DNA of 64,000 bases from Pseudomonas fluorescens (GTDB taxonomy: Bacteria; Pseudomonadota; Gammaproteobacteria; Pseudomonadales; Pseudomonadaceae), in the NCBI RefSeq assembly GCF_902497625.1, contig NZ_CABVGX010000003.1:176676-240675 (forward strand). Reading direction: 5' to 3'. The position numbers and the translations under genes were made by a program. The notes under the pieces are model-generated. The model was not told where the DNA came from, made no database searches, and was given only the letters and a program-made list of their open reading frames with translations. Below, in pieces: positions 1 through 10,882 of this stretch. The first letter of the stretch is position 1. The number at the start of each line of letters is the position of its first letter.

Positions 1-1
1 C

Positions 2-175
2 GGCCTGCACCATGTGATCGAAGTACTCAAAGACGTACCGGGCATCAGTTTCACCCACTTCCAGCCCAAGGACGTGGTGCGACATCCACTGGTGCAACGC
101 ATCGTCGAAGCCTATGAGCGTTTCGAAAACCCCGTGGCCGATCCAGCGCCCAAGGACAGCCAACGCGATGCTTGA
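2..175 (+). CDS. ybeZ: PhoH-like ATPase (YbeZ), 3' end only
   Basis: Only the last 57 codons are inside the window, read in the frame beginning at base 2 and stopping at TGA 173-175. The tail contains [18 protein letters not shown], which matches the conserved C-terminal end of PhoH/YbeZ proteins, where a phrase of the type [11 protein letters not shown] follows the ATPase domain. The nucleotide-binding motifs lie upstream of the window. YbeZ is a predicted ATPase and partner of the YbeY endoribonuclease, and the next gene is ybeY, starting 5 bases before this stop. The identification rests on the tail plus the context. Confidence 0.85.
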   Translation, partial: GLHHVIEVLKDVPGISFTHFQPKDVVRHPLVQRIVEAYERFENPVADPAPKDSQRDA

Positions 176-662
176 GCTCGATCTGCAACTGGCCACTGAT
201 GCATCCCTGCCAAGTGAAGCCGAGTTCCGCCAATGGTGCGAACTCGCACTGCGCCAGCGCACCGCGGACTCGGAGATGACCATTCGTCTGGTCGATGAAG
301 CCGAGGCCCGTGAGCTGAATCTCACCTGGCGACAAAAAGATTACGCCACCAACGTTTTGTCGTTTCCGGCTGACGTACCTGACGAATTCCTCGACATTCC
401 ACTGCTGGGCGATCTGGTGATCTGCGTAGCAGTGGTCGAGCGCGAAGCGGCTGAACAAGGCAAGGAACTGAAGGCGCACTGGGCACATCTGGTGATGCAC
501 GGATGTTTGCATTTGCTCGGTTACGACCATATAGATGATGACGAAGCCGAAGAAATGGAAGCGCTGGAACGTTCGATGCTAGCGGAGTTGGGCTACCCCG
601 ACCCGTACGCGGCCGATGAACCCGAAATATCCCCTATCGTTACAACAAAGGATTCAGAGTAA
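168..662 (+). CDS. ybeY: Endoribonuclease YbeY (rRNA maturation factor)
   Basis: Protein of 164 aa. YbeY is a metal-dependent single-strand endoribonuclease that takes part in 16S rRNA 3'-end maturation and ribosome quality control in the cytoplasm. The zinc-binding signature [11 protein letters not shown] is present near residue 115, with the three metal-ligand histidines of the family. The upstream phrase NVLSFPAD is also a family hallmark. The reading frame is open to 114, but ATG 168 is the better start: it gives the usual N-terminus (MLELDLQL) and overlaps the ybeZ stop, as expected for translational coupling. CorC follows 5 bases after the stop, so ybeZ-ybeY-corC-lnt reads as one operon. 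Confidence 0.97.
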   Translation: MLELDLQLATDASLPSEAEFRQWCELALRQRTADSEMTIRLVDEAEARELNLTWRQKDYATNVLSFPADVPDEFLDIPLLGDLVICVAVVEREAAEQGKELKAHWAHLVMHGCLHLLGYDHIDDDEAEEMEALERSMLAELGYPDPYAADEPEISPIVTTKDSE

Positions 663-667
663 TCGCT

Positions 668-1507
668 ATGAGCGAAGATCGATCGAGCAACGGGCAAAAG
701 TCATGGCTGGGTAAACTTACCCAGGCTTTTGCCCACGAGCCGAAAAACCGCCAGGAGCTGCTGGAGCTGCTGCGCGATGCACACCAGAACAAACTGTTGG
801 ACAGCGAAGCGCTGGCCATCGTCGAGGGCGCTATTCAGGTTGCCGACCTGCAGGTTCGAGACATCATGGTCCCGCGTTCGCAGATGATCAGCATCAAGGC
901 CACCCAGACACCGCGCGAATTCCTTCCAGCCGTGGTTGACTCGGCCCACTCCCGCTACCCGGTCATCGGCGAAAGCCACGATGACGTGATGGGCGTGCTG
1001 CTGGCCAAGGATCTGCTGCCGCTAATCCTCAAGGAAAACGGCGACAGCTTCAACATCAAGGACCTGCTGCGTCCGGCCACTTTTGTACCCGAGTCCAAGC
1101 GGCTGAACGTGCTGCTGCGCGAGTTCCGCGCCAACCACAATCACATGGCGATCGTGATCGACGAATACGGCGGAGTGGCCGGTCTGGTAACGATCGAAGA
1201 TGTGCTGGAACAGATTGTCGGCGATATCGAAGACGAGCATGACGTCGAAGAAGACAGCTACATCAAGCCGCTGCCCAGCGGCGACTTCCTCGTAAAAGCG
1301 CTGACGCCGATCGAAAACTTCAATGAGTTCTTCGACAGCGAATTCTCCAACGACGAATTCGACACAGTGGGTGGTCTGGTGATGAGCGCGTTCGGGCACT
1401 TGCCCAAGCGTAACGAAATCACCGAAATCGGCCCGTACCGCTTCCGCATTCTGAACGCCGACAGCCGTCGGATTCACTTGCTGCGCCTGACGCCGATCGC
1501 CCGATAA
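668..1507 (+). CDS. corC: CorC/HlyC-family protein (CBS-pair, transporter-associated domain)
   Basis: Protein of 279 aa, the usual length for soluble CorC/YbeX proteins. It has an acidic, CBS-pair middle (about residues 65-190, containing DIMVPRSQM and VIDEYGGVAGLVTIEDVLE) and a C-terminal transporter-associated (CorC_HlyC) domain from about residue 205 (FNEFFDSEFSNDEFDTVGG). There is no DUF21 membrane domain, so it is the cytosolic form. The family is linked to magnesium/cobalt efflux and, in E. coli, to ribosome function together with YbeY. The gene lies 5 bases after ybeY and 15 bases before lnt. The name is solid; the exact role is inferred. Confidence 0.93.
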   Translation: MSEDRSSNGQKSWLGKLTQAFAHEPKNRQELLELLRDAHQNKLLDSEALAIVEGAIQVADLQVRDIMVPRSQMISIKATQTPREFLPAVVDSAHSRYPVIGESHDDVMGVLLAKDLLPLILKENGDSFNIKDLLRPATFVPESKRLNVLLREFRANHNHMAIVIDEYGGVAGLVTIEDVLEQIVGDIEDEHDVEEDSYIKPLPSGDFLVKALTPIENFNEFFDSEFSNDEFDTVGGLVMSAFGHLPKRNEITEIGPYRFRILNADSRRIHLLRLTPIAR

Positions 1508-1522
1508 AAACCAAGGATAGAC

Positions 1523-3046
1523 ATGCGCTGGATAACCCGCCCCGGCTGGCCCGGTAACCTGCTGGCCGTGGCGGCCGGTGCAATCACCACCCTGGCGCTG
1601 GCGCCGTTCGATGTCTGGCCGCTGGCACTGCTCGCGGTCGGCTTGTTCTATGCCGGTTTGCGCCAGCTGAGTCCGCGTCAGGCGCTGGGTCGCGGCTGGT
1701 GTTTCGGTTTCGGCCTGTTCGGTGCCGGGACCAGCTGGATCTACTACAGCATCCATAACTTCGGCGGCGCCTCGGTGTTGCTGGCAGGTTTTTTGATGCT
1801 GCTGTTCACGGCGGCAATTGCCTGGTTTTTCGCCCTGCCCGCGTGGATCTGGGCCCGCTGGTTGCGCCGCAACGAAGCGCCGCTGGCCGATGCGCTGGCG
1901 TTTGCCGCGTTATGGGTCGGTCAGGAAGCGTTTCGCGGCTGGTTCCTCACCGGTTTCCCGTGGCTCTATTCCGGCTATAGCCAGCTCGACGGCCCCTTGG
2001 CCGGGCTTGCCCCGGTGGGCGGCATGTGGCTGATTTCCTTCACGCTGGCACTGACGGCCGCGCTGATATTCAACGCCGCGAGGCTCCTGCGCACCGGTCG
2101 CAAAGGTTTCATCGCCGCCGGCGTGTTACTGCTGATCGGTCCCTGGGTGGCCGGCATGGCACTCAAGGAACACCCCTGGACCATCCCGTCGGGTGCTCCG
2201 CTGAGTGTTGCCGCAATTCAGGGCAATATCGAACAAAGCATGAAGTGGGACCCGGCACAGCTCAACGCGCAGCTGGCGCTTTACCGTGACATGAGCTTCA
2301 GCTCCAAACGCGTCGACCTGCTGATCTGGCCGGAAACGGCCGTGCCGGTGCTCAAGGAGTCCGCTGAAGGTTACCTGAGCATGATGGGGAAGTTCGCCGC
2401 CGAGCGGAACAGCGCCCTGATAACCGGCGTGCCGATCCGACAGGAGCTCAACCATCAGAAGCGTTTCTTCAATGGCATCACGGTCACCGGTGAAGGCGAA
2501 GGCACCTACCTCAAACAGAAACTGGTGCCGTTTGGCGAATATGTTCCATTGCAGGATCTCTTGCGCGGCCTGATCGCCTTCTTCGATCTTCCGATGTCGG
2601 ACTTTGCTCGCGGGCCGGCCGATCAAGCGATGCTGCAAGCCAAGGGTTACCAGATTGCGCCATTCATTTGCTACGAAGTGGTGTACCCGGAATTTGCCGC
2701 TGGCCTCGCCGCTCGCAGCGATCTGTTGCTGACGATCAGCAACGACACATGGTTCGGCACCTCCATCGGGCCACTGCAACATTTGCAAATGGCGCAAATG
2801 CGCGCGCTTGAGGCCGGCCGCTGGATGATCCGTGCCACCAATAACGGCGTGACCGGTCTGATCAACCCGTTCGGGCAGATAACTGCGCAGATCCCTCAGT
2901 TCGAACAAGGCATTCTTTACGGTGAAGTGGTGCCGATGCACAACCTCACCCCGTACCTTGAGTGGCGCTCTTGGCCGTTGATTATTGTCTGTGTGTTGCT
3001 GTTTGGCTGGGCTCTGGTGGCTAACCGTATGGCGAAGACGGTTTAG
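1523..3046 (+). CDS. lnt: Apolipoprotein N-acyltransferase
   Basis: Protein of 507 aa, typical for Lnt. It transfers the third acyl chain to the N-terminal cysteine of lipoproteins at the periplasmic face of the inner membrane. The first ~200 residues hold hydrophobic segments for about seven membrane helices, and residues ~225-480 form a nitrilase-like domain. All three catalytic positions are visible: Glu in LIWPETAVPVL, Lys in LKQKLVPFGEYVPL, and Cys in APFICYEVVYPE. A final membrane helix closes the protein (WPLIIVCVLLFGWALV). It is the last gene of the ybeZ-ybeY-corC-lnt run and is followed by a REP-type palindrome that separates it from the convergent ydcF gene. Confidence 0.97.
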   Translation: MRWITRPGWPGNLLAVAAGAITTLALAPFDVWPLALLAVGLFYAGLRQLSPRQALGRGWCFGFGLFGAGTSWIYYSIHNFGGASVLLAGFLMLLFTAAIAWFFALPAWIWARWLRRNEAPLADALAFAALWVGQEAFRGWFLTGFPWLYSGYSQLDGPLAGLAPVGGMWLISFTLALTAALIFNAARLLRTGRKGFIAAGVLLLIGPWVAGMALKEHPWTIPSGAPLSVAAIQGNIEQSMKWDPAQLNAQLALYRDMSFSSKRVDLLIWPETAVPVLKESAEGYLSMMGKFAAERNSALITGVPIRQELNHQKRFFNGITVTGEGEGTYLKQKLVPFGEYVPLQDLLRGLIAFFDLPMSDFARGPADQAMLQAKGYQIAPFICYEVVYPEFAAGLAARSDLLLTISNDTWFGTSIGPLQHLQMAQMRALEAGRWMIRATNNGVTGLINPFGQITAQIPQFEQGILYGEVVPMHNLTPYLEWRSWPLIIVCVLLFGWALVANRMAKTV

Positions 3047-3065
3047 AAGTTTGGGGGCGACTGAA

Positions 3066-3155
3066 AAGATCGCAGCCTCGTTTCACTCGACAACTCCTAC
3101 AGGAAGAGCGCGCAATCCCTGTAGGAGCTGTCGAGTAAAACGAGGCTGCGATCTT
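3066..3155. repeat. REP-type palindrome, family A, copy 1
   Basis: Near-perfect inverted repeat of about 37-base arms. The left arm begins AAGATCGCAGCCTCGTTTCA and the right arm ends GAGGCTGCGATCTT, with a short GC-rich centre. It lies between the convergent genes lnt and ydcF. The same arm sequence recurs at 9023-9120 and, with the arms in the opposite order, at 36583-36668. As RNA it would fold into a long hairpin that could stop or stabilise both transcripts. Confidence 0.9.
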
Positions 3156-3162
3156 GTGACCT

Positions 3163-3924
3163 TCAGCGGTAGAACAACCAATACCCGACCTGCCCAACCG
3201 CCTCATTGATCAATTGCCCACTGCGCCGGACAGATTTGGCGTCGGGTATCCAGCCACCCAACGGCTCGCCGTTAGCCACACTCAAAAAGCCCATCGGCGC
3301 CGGCACCACCTCAAACCCTGCCTGCTGGAAACTCCAGACCGAGCGCGACATATGCCACGCCTGCGTCACCACGACCACGCGCTTGATGCCTTGCGGCAGT
3401 AACATCTCGGCGCTGAACTGAGCGTTTTCCCACGTGGTGCGGCTGCGCTCTTCCTGCCAGCGCACGGTCACGCCGAAATCCTCGCGCATCGAATCTGCCA
3501 TCAGGCGCGCCTCACTCGGCGGTGTGCCGTAGTGCAAACCACCCGTAGTGAGAATCGGTAAACCGGAAGCTTTGGCGAGGCGCGCGGCATAACGCTCACG
3601 GTCCAGTGCAACATCAGTTGGCTGATCGCTGCCCCAAGCGGGGTCCCCGCGCTCACGGCCCGATCCGAGCACGACGATCGCGTCAGCCCGCTGCGCCAGA
3701 GTCGCCCATTCTTCGCGACCCAACGCCGGATCATGTTCGAGGGCTTTGGCGCCCCACTCCACCGCAATCGGCAGGCTCATGAGCAAGAAGCCGCCAGAGC
3801 CCAGCGCAAAACATACGCCCGCCAGCCTCGGTCGGGTGCGACGAAACCACCAGGCAAGCGCCAGCAACAGCAACAAAATGCCGGGCGGCATCAGAAGGTG
3901 TTTAACGAAGTAACGAAAAGGCAT
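3163..3924 (-). CDS. YdcF/SanA/ElyC-family (DUF218) membrane protein
   Basis: Protein of 253 aa with two N-terminal membrane helices (about residues 10-27 and 35-55) followed by a DUF218 domain of ~190 residues. The family signatures are visible: ADAIVVLGSG at the start of the domain, ILTTGG in the middle, ERSRTTWENA and RVVVVTQAWHMSRSV toward the end. ElyC in this family affects peptidoglycan and lipid-carrier metabolism, but the reaction of this member is not shown by sequence. It is convergent with lnt. The upstream gene (4020-4358, same strand) is 95 bases away, so the two may be co-transcribed. Confidence 0.88.
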   Translation of the reverse strand: MPFRYFVKHLLMPPGILLLLLALAWWFRRTRPRLAGVCFALGSGGFLLMSLPIAVEWGAKALEHDPALGREEWATLAQRADAIVVLGSGRERGDPAWGSDQPTDVALDRERYAARLAKASGLPILTTGGLHYGTPPSEARLMADSMREDFGVTVRWQEERSRTTWENAQFSAEMLLPQGIKRVVVVTQAWHMSRSVWSFQQAGFEVVPAPMGFLSVANGEPLGGWIPDAKSVRRSGQLINEAVGQVGYWLFYR

Positions 3925-4019
3925 CGAGCATCTCCAAAAGATGCCCGAAGCCTAAGTGGGTGGAACCCGGTCGACAACAGATACGCAAAAACAATTATGC
4001 TGAAGAATATGACCATAGA

Positions 4020-4358
4020 TTATGGTTTCAATAACCCTTGCCTGAATTGCACAGAGCGCGACTTAGCTGCGTCCCTGCCAGACTGCTTGTCCTTGAGCCA
4101 GATGATCTTGGCCGAACGCGGTGCGTCGAGTTGCTTCAAGGCTTGCGACAAGCATCCTTGTGTCTCACGTTCACTGCGGTCCAGATATGCCCTGACCAGT
4201 TCAAACTCTGCAGCGCTCAAGCCACGCAACTCCAGCTCCAACGGGCGTTCATCACGCAGGCGCCCGGCCGTCTTGGCCGCATCCAGGGCCATGCCCAAAC
4301 GATCAATCAGTCTTTCGTACAGCTCCGGTTTTGTAACTTTCCGCTGTGACTCAACCAT
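4020..4358 (-). CDS. Hypothetical protein, 112 aa, charged, no recognised domain
   Basis: I do not recognise a named family. The product is hydrophilic and very rich in Arg, Lys, Glu and Leu. It begins MVESQRKVTKPELYERLIDR and appears largely helical, with heptad-like leucines at residues 15-60 (ELELRGLSAAEFELVRAYL). There is no signal peptide and no zinc-ribbon cysteine pairs, which argues against it being the YbeL/DUF1451 protein found near leuS in enterics. It is transcribed away from leuS, with a 278-base divergent gap. Codon use looks native and the frame is intact, so I take it as a real small gene. Confidence 0.7.
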   Translation of the reverse strand: MVESQRKVTKPELYERLIDRLGMALDAAKTAGRLRDERPLELELRGLSAAEFELVRAYLDRSERETQGCLSQALKQLDAPRSAKIIWLKDKQSGRDAAKSRSVQFRQGLLKP

Positions 4359-4609
4359 CCCTCACCTCATTGAAGATAACTCTCGCTCCCCATTTAGAGC
4401 TTAGCTACCATCAACAAACCGGCTGAGTGCCGCGACCAACGGCCCTCGCAGAGGATATGCAGCGATCTGCTGCGCTAATCAGGGTTTCCCTCCGTAGAGC
4501 GCGGTCATGTATGCTACGGCGCTTCCTGTAACTCCACTTCCAGCTCGCCTGGGCAGCGAAACGCCGATTTGGCGTGATCAGCGTCCAGCGTCGCATTGAA
4601 GAGGATTAG

Positions 4610-7243
<2,634 letters not shown>

Positions 7244-7331
7244 TTGGAGCAGGCACCGGGTGATACCTGGCGCCGAGTAAAACCTTTCGGGCCGCACGGT
7301 CGGCCCACCTGGTTTCAAGGGGAGCAACAAG

Positions 7332-7937
7332 ATGATCAAACGCAACTTGCTGGTGATGGGCCTCGCGGTCCTGTTGAGCGCCTGCGGTTTTCAGCTGCGC
7401 GGCACCGGCACTACCGAACTGGCGATCAAGGACCTCGACCTGAGCGCCCGCAATGCCTACGGCGATACCGTCAGGCAGCTGCGCACCATGCTCGAAAGCA
7501 GCGGCGTCAAGGTCTACACCGGCGCGCCATACAAGCTGGTGCTGACCGATGAGCAGGAATCACAGCGCATTCTCAGCTACGCCGGCGCCGGTCGTACTGG
7601 CGAGTACCAGGTGAGCACGGTGCTCAGCTACGACATACGTGGCGAGAGCAATCTGCCGCTGTTGAGCGACAAGCTTGAAGTGCAGAAGGTCTTTATCCAC
7701 GACGGCAACAACCTCGTGGGTTCCGATCAGGAAGCGAGCGACGTCCGCAAGGAAATCCGTCGCGAGCTGATCCAGCGCATGATGCTGCGCCTGCAACAGT
7801 TGACGCCGACTCAACTGGATCAATTGCAGCAAACTGCCGCAGCTCGGGCCAAAGCCGACGCCGACGCACTTGAAGCAGCGCAGAAGGCTGAAGCGGAAAC
7901 ACCGCGCCAGTCGCCTGTCGAACTGCCGCAGCAATAA
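7332..7937 (+). CDS. lptE: LPS-assembly lipoprotein LptE
   Basis: Protein of 201 aa. LptE is the outer-membrane lipoprotein that plugs the LptD barrel for final export of lipopolysaccharide. A lipoprotein signal peptide is clear: MIKRNLLVMGLAVLLSACGF, with lipobox LSAC and the mature Cys at residue 18. The following phrase GFQLRGTG is a LptE hallmark. The C-terminal tail (from about residue 160) is rich in Gln, Ala and Glu, as in other pseudomonads. A purine-rich Shine-Dalgarno (AGGGGAGC) lies just upstream of ATG 7332. The gene sits between leuS and holA, its standard position. Confidence 0.96.
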   Translation: MIKRNLLVMGLAVLLSACGFQLRGTGTTELAIKDLDLSARNAYGDTVRQLRTMLESSGVKVYTGAPYKLVLTDEQESQRILSYAGAGRTGEYQVSTVLSYDIRGESNLPLLSDKLEVQKVFIHDGNNLVGSDQEASDVRKEIRRELIQRMMLRLQQLTPTQLDQLQQTAAARAKADADALEAAQKAEAETPRQSPVELPQQ

Positions 7938-7942
7938 GACTT

Positions 7943-7964
7943 GCGGGGCGCTCAGGCGCCCCGC
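7943..7964 (+). terminator. GC-only hairpin between lptE and holA
   Basis: Nine perfect G:C pairs (GCGGGGCGC / GCGCCCCGC) around a TCAG loop start 5 bases after the lptE stop and end 12 bases before the holA ATG. Only a weak pyrimidine stretch follows, so it may slow or partly terminate transcription, or shield the lptE mRNA, rather than act as a full terminator. The holA ATG has no visible Shine-Dalgarno, and the hairpin occupies the place where one would sit. Confidence 0.55.
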
Positions 7965-7976
7965 TTGCCCTCTCTT

Positions 7977-9014
7977 ATGAAACTTGCCCCCGCTCAACTC
8001 GGCAAACACCTGCAAGGCGTCCTCGCGCCGGTCTACATCATCAGTGGCGATGACCCGCTGTTGTGCCAGGAAGCCGCCGACGCTATTCGCAGCGCCGCCC
8101 GGCAGCAGGGCTTCGACGAACGCCAGGTATTTGCCGCTGACGCCAGTTTCGACTGGGGGACGCTGCTGCAAGCCGGGGCGAGCATGTCGCTGTTCGCCGA
8201 AAAACGCCTGCTGGAACTGCGTCTGCCGTCTGGCAAACCGGGTGACAAAGGTGCTGCGGCCTTCATCGAATACTGTTCGCGACCGGCTGAGGACACGGTG
8301 CTGCTCATCAGCTTGCCGAAGCTCGATGGCAGTGCGCAAAAAACCAAATGGGGCAAGGCGCTGGTCGAAGGTCAGCACACCCAGTTTGTGCAGATCTGGC
8401 CGGTCGATGCCAACCAGCTGCCGAGCTGGATCCGCCAGCGACTGTCTCAGGCAGGGCTTTCTGCCAGCCAGGATGCAGTGGAATTGATTGCCGCGCGAGT
8501 CGAAGGCAATTTGCTGGCCGCCGCTCAGGAAATCGAAAAACTCAAGCTGATGGCCGAAGGTGGCCAGATCACCGTTGAAACCGTGCAAGCGGCAGTGGCC
8601 GACAGTGCGCGCTTCGATGTTTTCGGCCTGACTGACGCGATCCTCAACGGTGAGGCGGCACATGCCCTGCGCATGCTTGAGGGGTTGCGCGGTGAAGGCG
8701 TCGAGCCACCGGTGATCCTCTGGGCGCTGGCGCGGGAATTGCGACTGCTGGCCAACCTGTCACTACAATACAGTCAGGGTGTGCCACTGGATAAAGCCTT
8801 CAGCTCGGCGCGGCCGCCGGTCTGGGATAAACGCAGGCCGCTGATGAGCAAAGCCCTGCAACGATATTCAGCGCCACGCTGGGCGCAGCTATTGCTGGAA
8901 GCTCAGCGCATCGACGCGCAGATCAAGGGCCAGGCGGCGGGTTCACCGTGGATGAGCCTGAGTCGGTTGGCGCTGTTGATGGCGGGTCAGAGATTGACGT
9001 TGCCTGCTGAATAA
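7977..9014 (+). CDS. holA: DNA polymerase III subunit delta
   Basis: Protein of 345 aa (E. coli HolA is 343). The delta subunit opens the beta sliding clamp as part of the clamp loader. The N-terminal phrase VYIISGDDPLLCQEAADAIR and the central WPVDANQLPSWIRQRL and RVEGNLLAAAQEIEKLKL blocks are typical. An earlier in-frame TTG at 7941 would start inside the hairpin, so ATG 7977 (MKLAPAQLGKHL) is preferred; this gives the normal N-terminus. The position after lptE is conserved across gamma-proteobacteria. Confidence 0.96.
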   Translation: MKLAPAQLGKHLQGVLAPVYIISGDDPLLCQEAADAIRSAARQQGFDERQVFAADASFDWGTLLQAGASMSLFAEKRLLELRLPSGKPGDKGAAAFIEYCSRPAEDTVLLISLPKLDGSAQKTKWGKALVEGQHTQFVQIWPVDANQLPSWIRQRLSQAGLSASQDAVELIAARVEGNLLAAAQEIEKLKLMAEGGQITVETVQAAVADSARFDVFGLTDAILNGEAAHALRMLEGLRGEGVEPPVILWALARELRLLANLSLQYSQGVPLDKAFSSARPPVWDKRRPLMSKALQRYSAPRWAQLLLEAQRIDAQIKGQAAGSPWMSLSRLALLMAGQRLTLPAE

Positions 9015-9022
9015 GATCAAAA

Positions 9023-9120
9023 GATCGCAGCCTCGTTTCACTCGACAGCTCCTACAAGATGGTCACGTTCCTTTGGCGCGTTCCTTTGTAGGAGCTGTCG
9101 AGTGAAACGAGGCTGCGATC
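9023..9120. repeat. REP-type palindrome, family A, copy 2
   Basis: Inverted repeat with arms of about 38 bases. The left arm starts GATCGCAGCCTCGTTTCACT and the right arm is its near-exact reverse complement, ending GAGGCTGCGATC. The loop is about 25 bases. It shares its arms with the copy at 3066-3155. It separates holA from arfA and could end the holA transcript. Confidence 0.9.
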
Positions 9121-9222
9121 GTTGCGTCCTACGAAACCTACCTGCAACTGTCCTATAGACAGAACCTCAACTTCGGCAGATCATTTTCCGCGCAAAAACC
9201 CACTCAATCGAGAGAACCGCTC

Positions 9223-9387
9223 ATGAGCAAAAAGCCATCCAAAAATGGCCCCAACAAGGCCAAGTCCATCATCGCCCAGCCACTGTTCCGCAGCCGTCAG
9301 GAACGCGCCGGCAAGGGCAAAGGCAGCTACCGCCGCGAAGCCTTCCAGTCTGACAGCTGGGAGGCTTCTTACTTTCTGGCGGCCTGA
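9223..9387 (+). CDS. arfA: Alternative ribosome-rescue factor ArfA
   Basis: Small protein of 54 aa, too short for most gene callers. ArfA enters stalled ribosomes at the end of non-stop mRNAs and recruits RF2 to release the chain when tmRNA fails. The diagnostic block is PLFRSRQERAGKGKGSYRR (residues ~20-38), which matches the PLFR...KGKGSY core of E. coli ArfA. The C-terminus is short and basic to aromatic. A strong hairpin (9337-9368) lies inside the reading frame shortly before the stop. In E. coli such a hairpin is cut by RNase III or ends transcription, so that the arfA message is itself non-stop and the protein is made stable only when tmRNA is lacking. The same control is inferred here. 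Confidence 0.9.
   Translation: MSKKPSKNGPNKAKSIIAQPLFRSRQERAGKGKGSYRREAFQSDSWEASYFLAA
9337..9368 (+). promoter_or_regulatory. Hairpin inside the arfA reading frame
   Basis: Twelve consecutive base pairs with one G:U wobble: GAAGCCTTCCAG (9337-9348) pairs with CTGGGAGGCTTC (9357-9368) across an 8-base loop, followed by a T-rich stretch (TTACTTTCT). It ends 16 bases before the arfA stop codon. The position and shape fit the known arfA autoregulation, in which cleavage or termination here removes the stop codon and makes the product a tmRNA target. The structure is seen; the mechanism is carried over from E. coli. Confidence 0.8.
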
Positions 9388-9449
9388 AAGGCAAGCCATC
9401 GCGCAACATGTTAAGGTCTGTACCTGATTCGTACTCCCTGGACCCGTGC

Positions 9450-10772
9450 ATGCCCCTTAGTATTTCCCGTCGTTGGCCAGTGCGCCAATTGATCGCCGCC
9501 TCCAGCCTCATTCTGCTTGTCGCCTGCGCGGAAAAACCAACCGCCGCCGACGCTCAACCGCTCCAGACCCTTCCCGTCGCGACCGCTCCTGCGGTAATTC
9601 CGCCCGTGGTGCCGACCGGTGACGACCTCAACCTTCAGCCGACCCAGACCTTCGCCGAATGGCAGGCCGGTTTCCGCAAGGACGCCCTGGCTGCCGGCAT
9701 TCGCGCCGACCTGTTCGACCGCGCCTTCGCCAGTGTCAGCGTGGACGACAGCGTGATTCGTGCCGACCGCAGCCAGCCGGAATTTTCCCGACCGGTGTGG
9801 GAATACCTCGACGGTGCGCTGTCGCCGCTGCGAGTACGCAAGGGCCAGGCGCTGGTAAACCAGTACGCCGATGTCCTGCAGAGCATTGAACAGCGCTACG
9901 GCGTGGATCGTCAGGCCCTGGTGTCCGTGTGGGGTATGGAGAGCAACTTTGGCCAGTTTCAGGGCAGCAAGTCGGTGATCAATTCCCTGGCGACCCTGGC
10001 CTACGAGGGCCGGCGTCCAGGGTTTGCTCATGCGCAATTGATTGCAGCGCTGCAAATCCTGCAACAGGGCGATATCGAACCGGAGAAGATGCTCGGTTCC
10101 TGGGCCGGCGCCATGGGGCAAACCCAGTTCATTCCGACCACGTACAACACCCACGCCGTCGACTTCGATGGTGACGGCCGCCGCGACATCTGGGGCAGCC
10201 CTGCCGATGCGCTGGCGTCCACCGCGCATTATTTGCAAAGCTCGGGCTGGCAACGTGGGCAACCGTGGGGTTTCGAAGTCAAACTGCCAGGCGGCTTCGA
10301 TTACGTACTGGCCGACGGCACGATCCGCAAGAGCGTTGCCGAATGGCGCCAGCTGGGCGTGACGCTGCCCAATGGAGCCCAGCCTCCCGCTGGGTCGGAA
10401 AACCTGTCTGCAGCGCTGTTGCTGCCAGCGGGTCATCGTGGCCCGGCGTTTTTGGTCCTCGACAACTTCCGCGCGATTCTCAAGTACAACAACTCGTCGT
10501 CCTATGCGCTGGCGGTAGCCCTGTTGTCCGAGCGTTTCAGCGGCGGCGGTTTGATCAGTGGCACGTGGCCGAAAGATGATATGCCGCTTAGCCGTACCGA
10601 ACGTATCGAGCTGCAAACCCTCCTCAGCGCTCAGCAGTACGACGCGGGCACCGCCGACGGAATCATCGGCGCCAACACGCGCAAAGCGATCCGTAGCGCG
10701 CAGCAATCGTTCGGCTGGCCGGCAGATGGCTATCCGACTCATAAGTTGCTGGAAGGCCTTCGCAACCGCTAA
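9450..10772 (+). CDS. Lytic murein transglycosylase, MltB family, with C-terminal peptidoglycan-binding domain
   Basis: Protein of 440 aa. It is predicted to cleave the glycan strand of peptidoglycan from the inner face of the outer membrane. A lipoprotein signal is present (IAASSLILLVACAEKP, lipobox LVAC). The SLT-type domain covers about residues 70-370, with the catalytic Glu in LVSVWGMESNFGQFQG and a calcium-site-like DFDGDGRRDIW. Residues ~380-440 form a PG_binding_1 domain (YDAGTADGIIGANTRKAI). The frame opens at 9408, but ATG 9450 puts the signal peptide at the N-terminus. It is a paralogue of the MltB at 16375-17385, which lacks the binding domain. Confidence 0.92.
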   Translation: MPLSISRRWPVRQLIAASSLILLVACAEKPTAADAQPLQTLPVATAPAVIPPVVPTGDDLNLQPTQTFAEWQAGFRKDALAAGIRADLFDRAFASVSVDDSVIRADRSQPEFSRPVWEYLDGALSPLRVRKGQALVNQYADVLQSIEQRYGVDRQALVSVWGMESNFGQFQGSKSVINSLATLAYEGRRPGFAHAQLIAALQILQQGDIEPEKMLGSWAGAMGQTQFIPTTYNTHAVDFDGDGRRDIWGSPADALASTAHYLQSSGWQRGQPWGFEVKLPGGFDYVLADGTIRKSVAEWRQLGVTLPNGAQPPAGSENLSAALLLPAGHRGPAFLVLDNFRAILKYNNSSSYALAVALLSERFSGGGLISGTWPKDDMPLSRTERIELQTLLSAQQYDAGTADGIIGANTRKAIRSAQQSFGWPADGYPTHKLLEGLRNR

Positions 10773-10775
10773 AAG

Positions 10776-10859
10776 CTTCGCGAGCAGGCTCGCTCCCACA
10801 GGTGACCGTGTTCTCTCAGGGGGACATGGTCGAATGTGGGAGCGAGCCTGCTCGCGAAG
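10776..10859. repeat. REP-type palindrome, family B, copy 1
   Basis: Inverted repeat with 25-base arms: left CTTCGCGAGCAGGCTCGCTC..., right ending GAGCCTGCTCGCGAAG, around a ~35-base centre. It lies between the convergent transglycosylase gene and ldcA. The same element recurs at 34532-34624 almost base for base in the arms. Confidence 0.92.
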
Positions 10860-10882
10860 TCTGACTGTCAGGCGATGAATGC

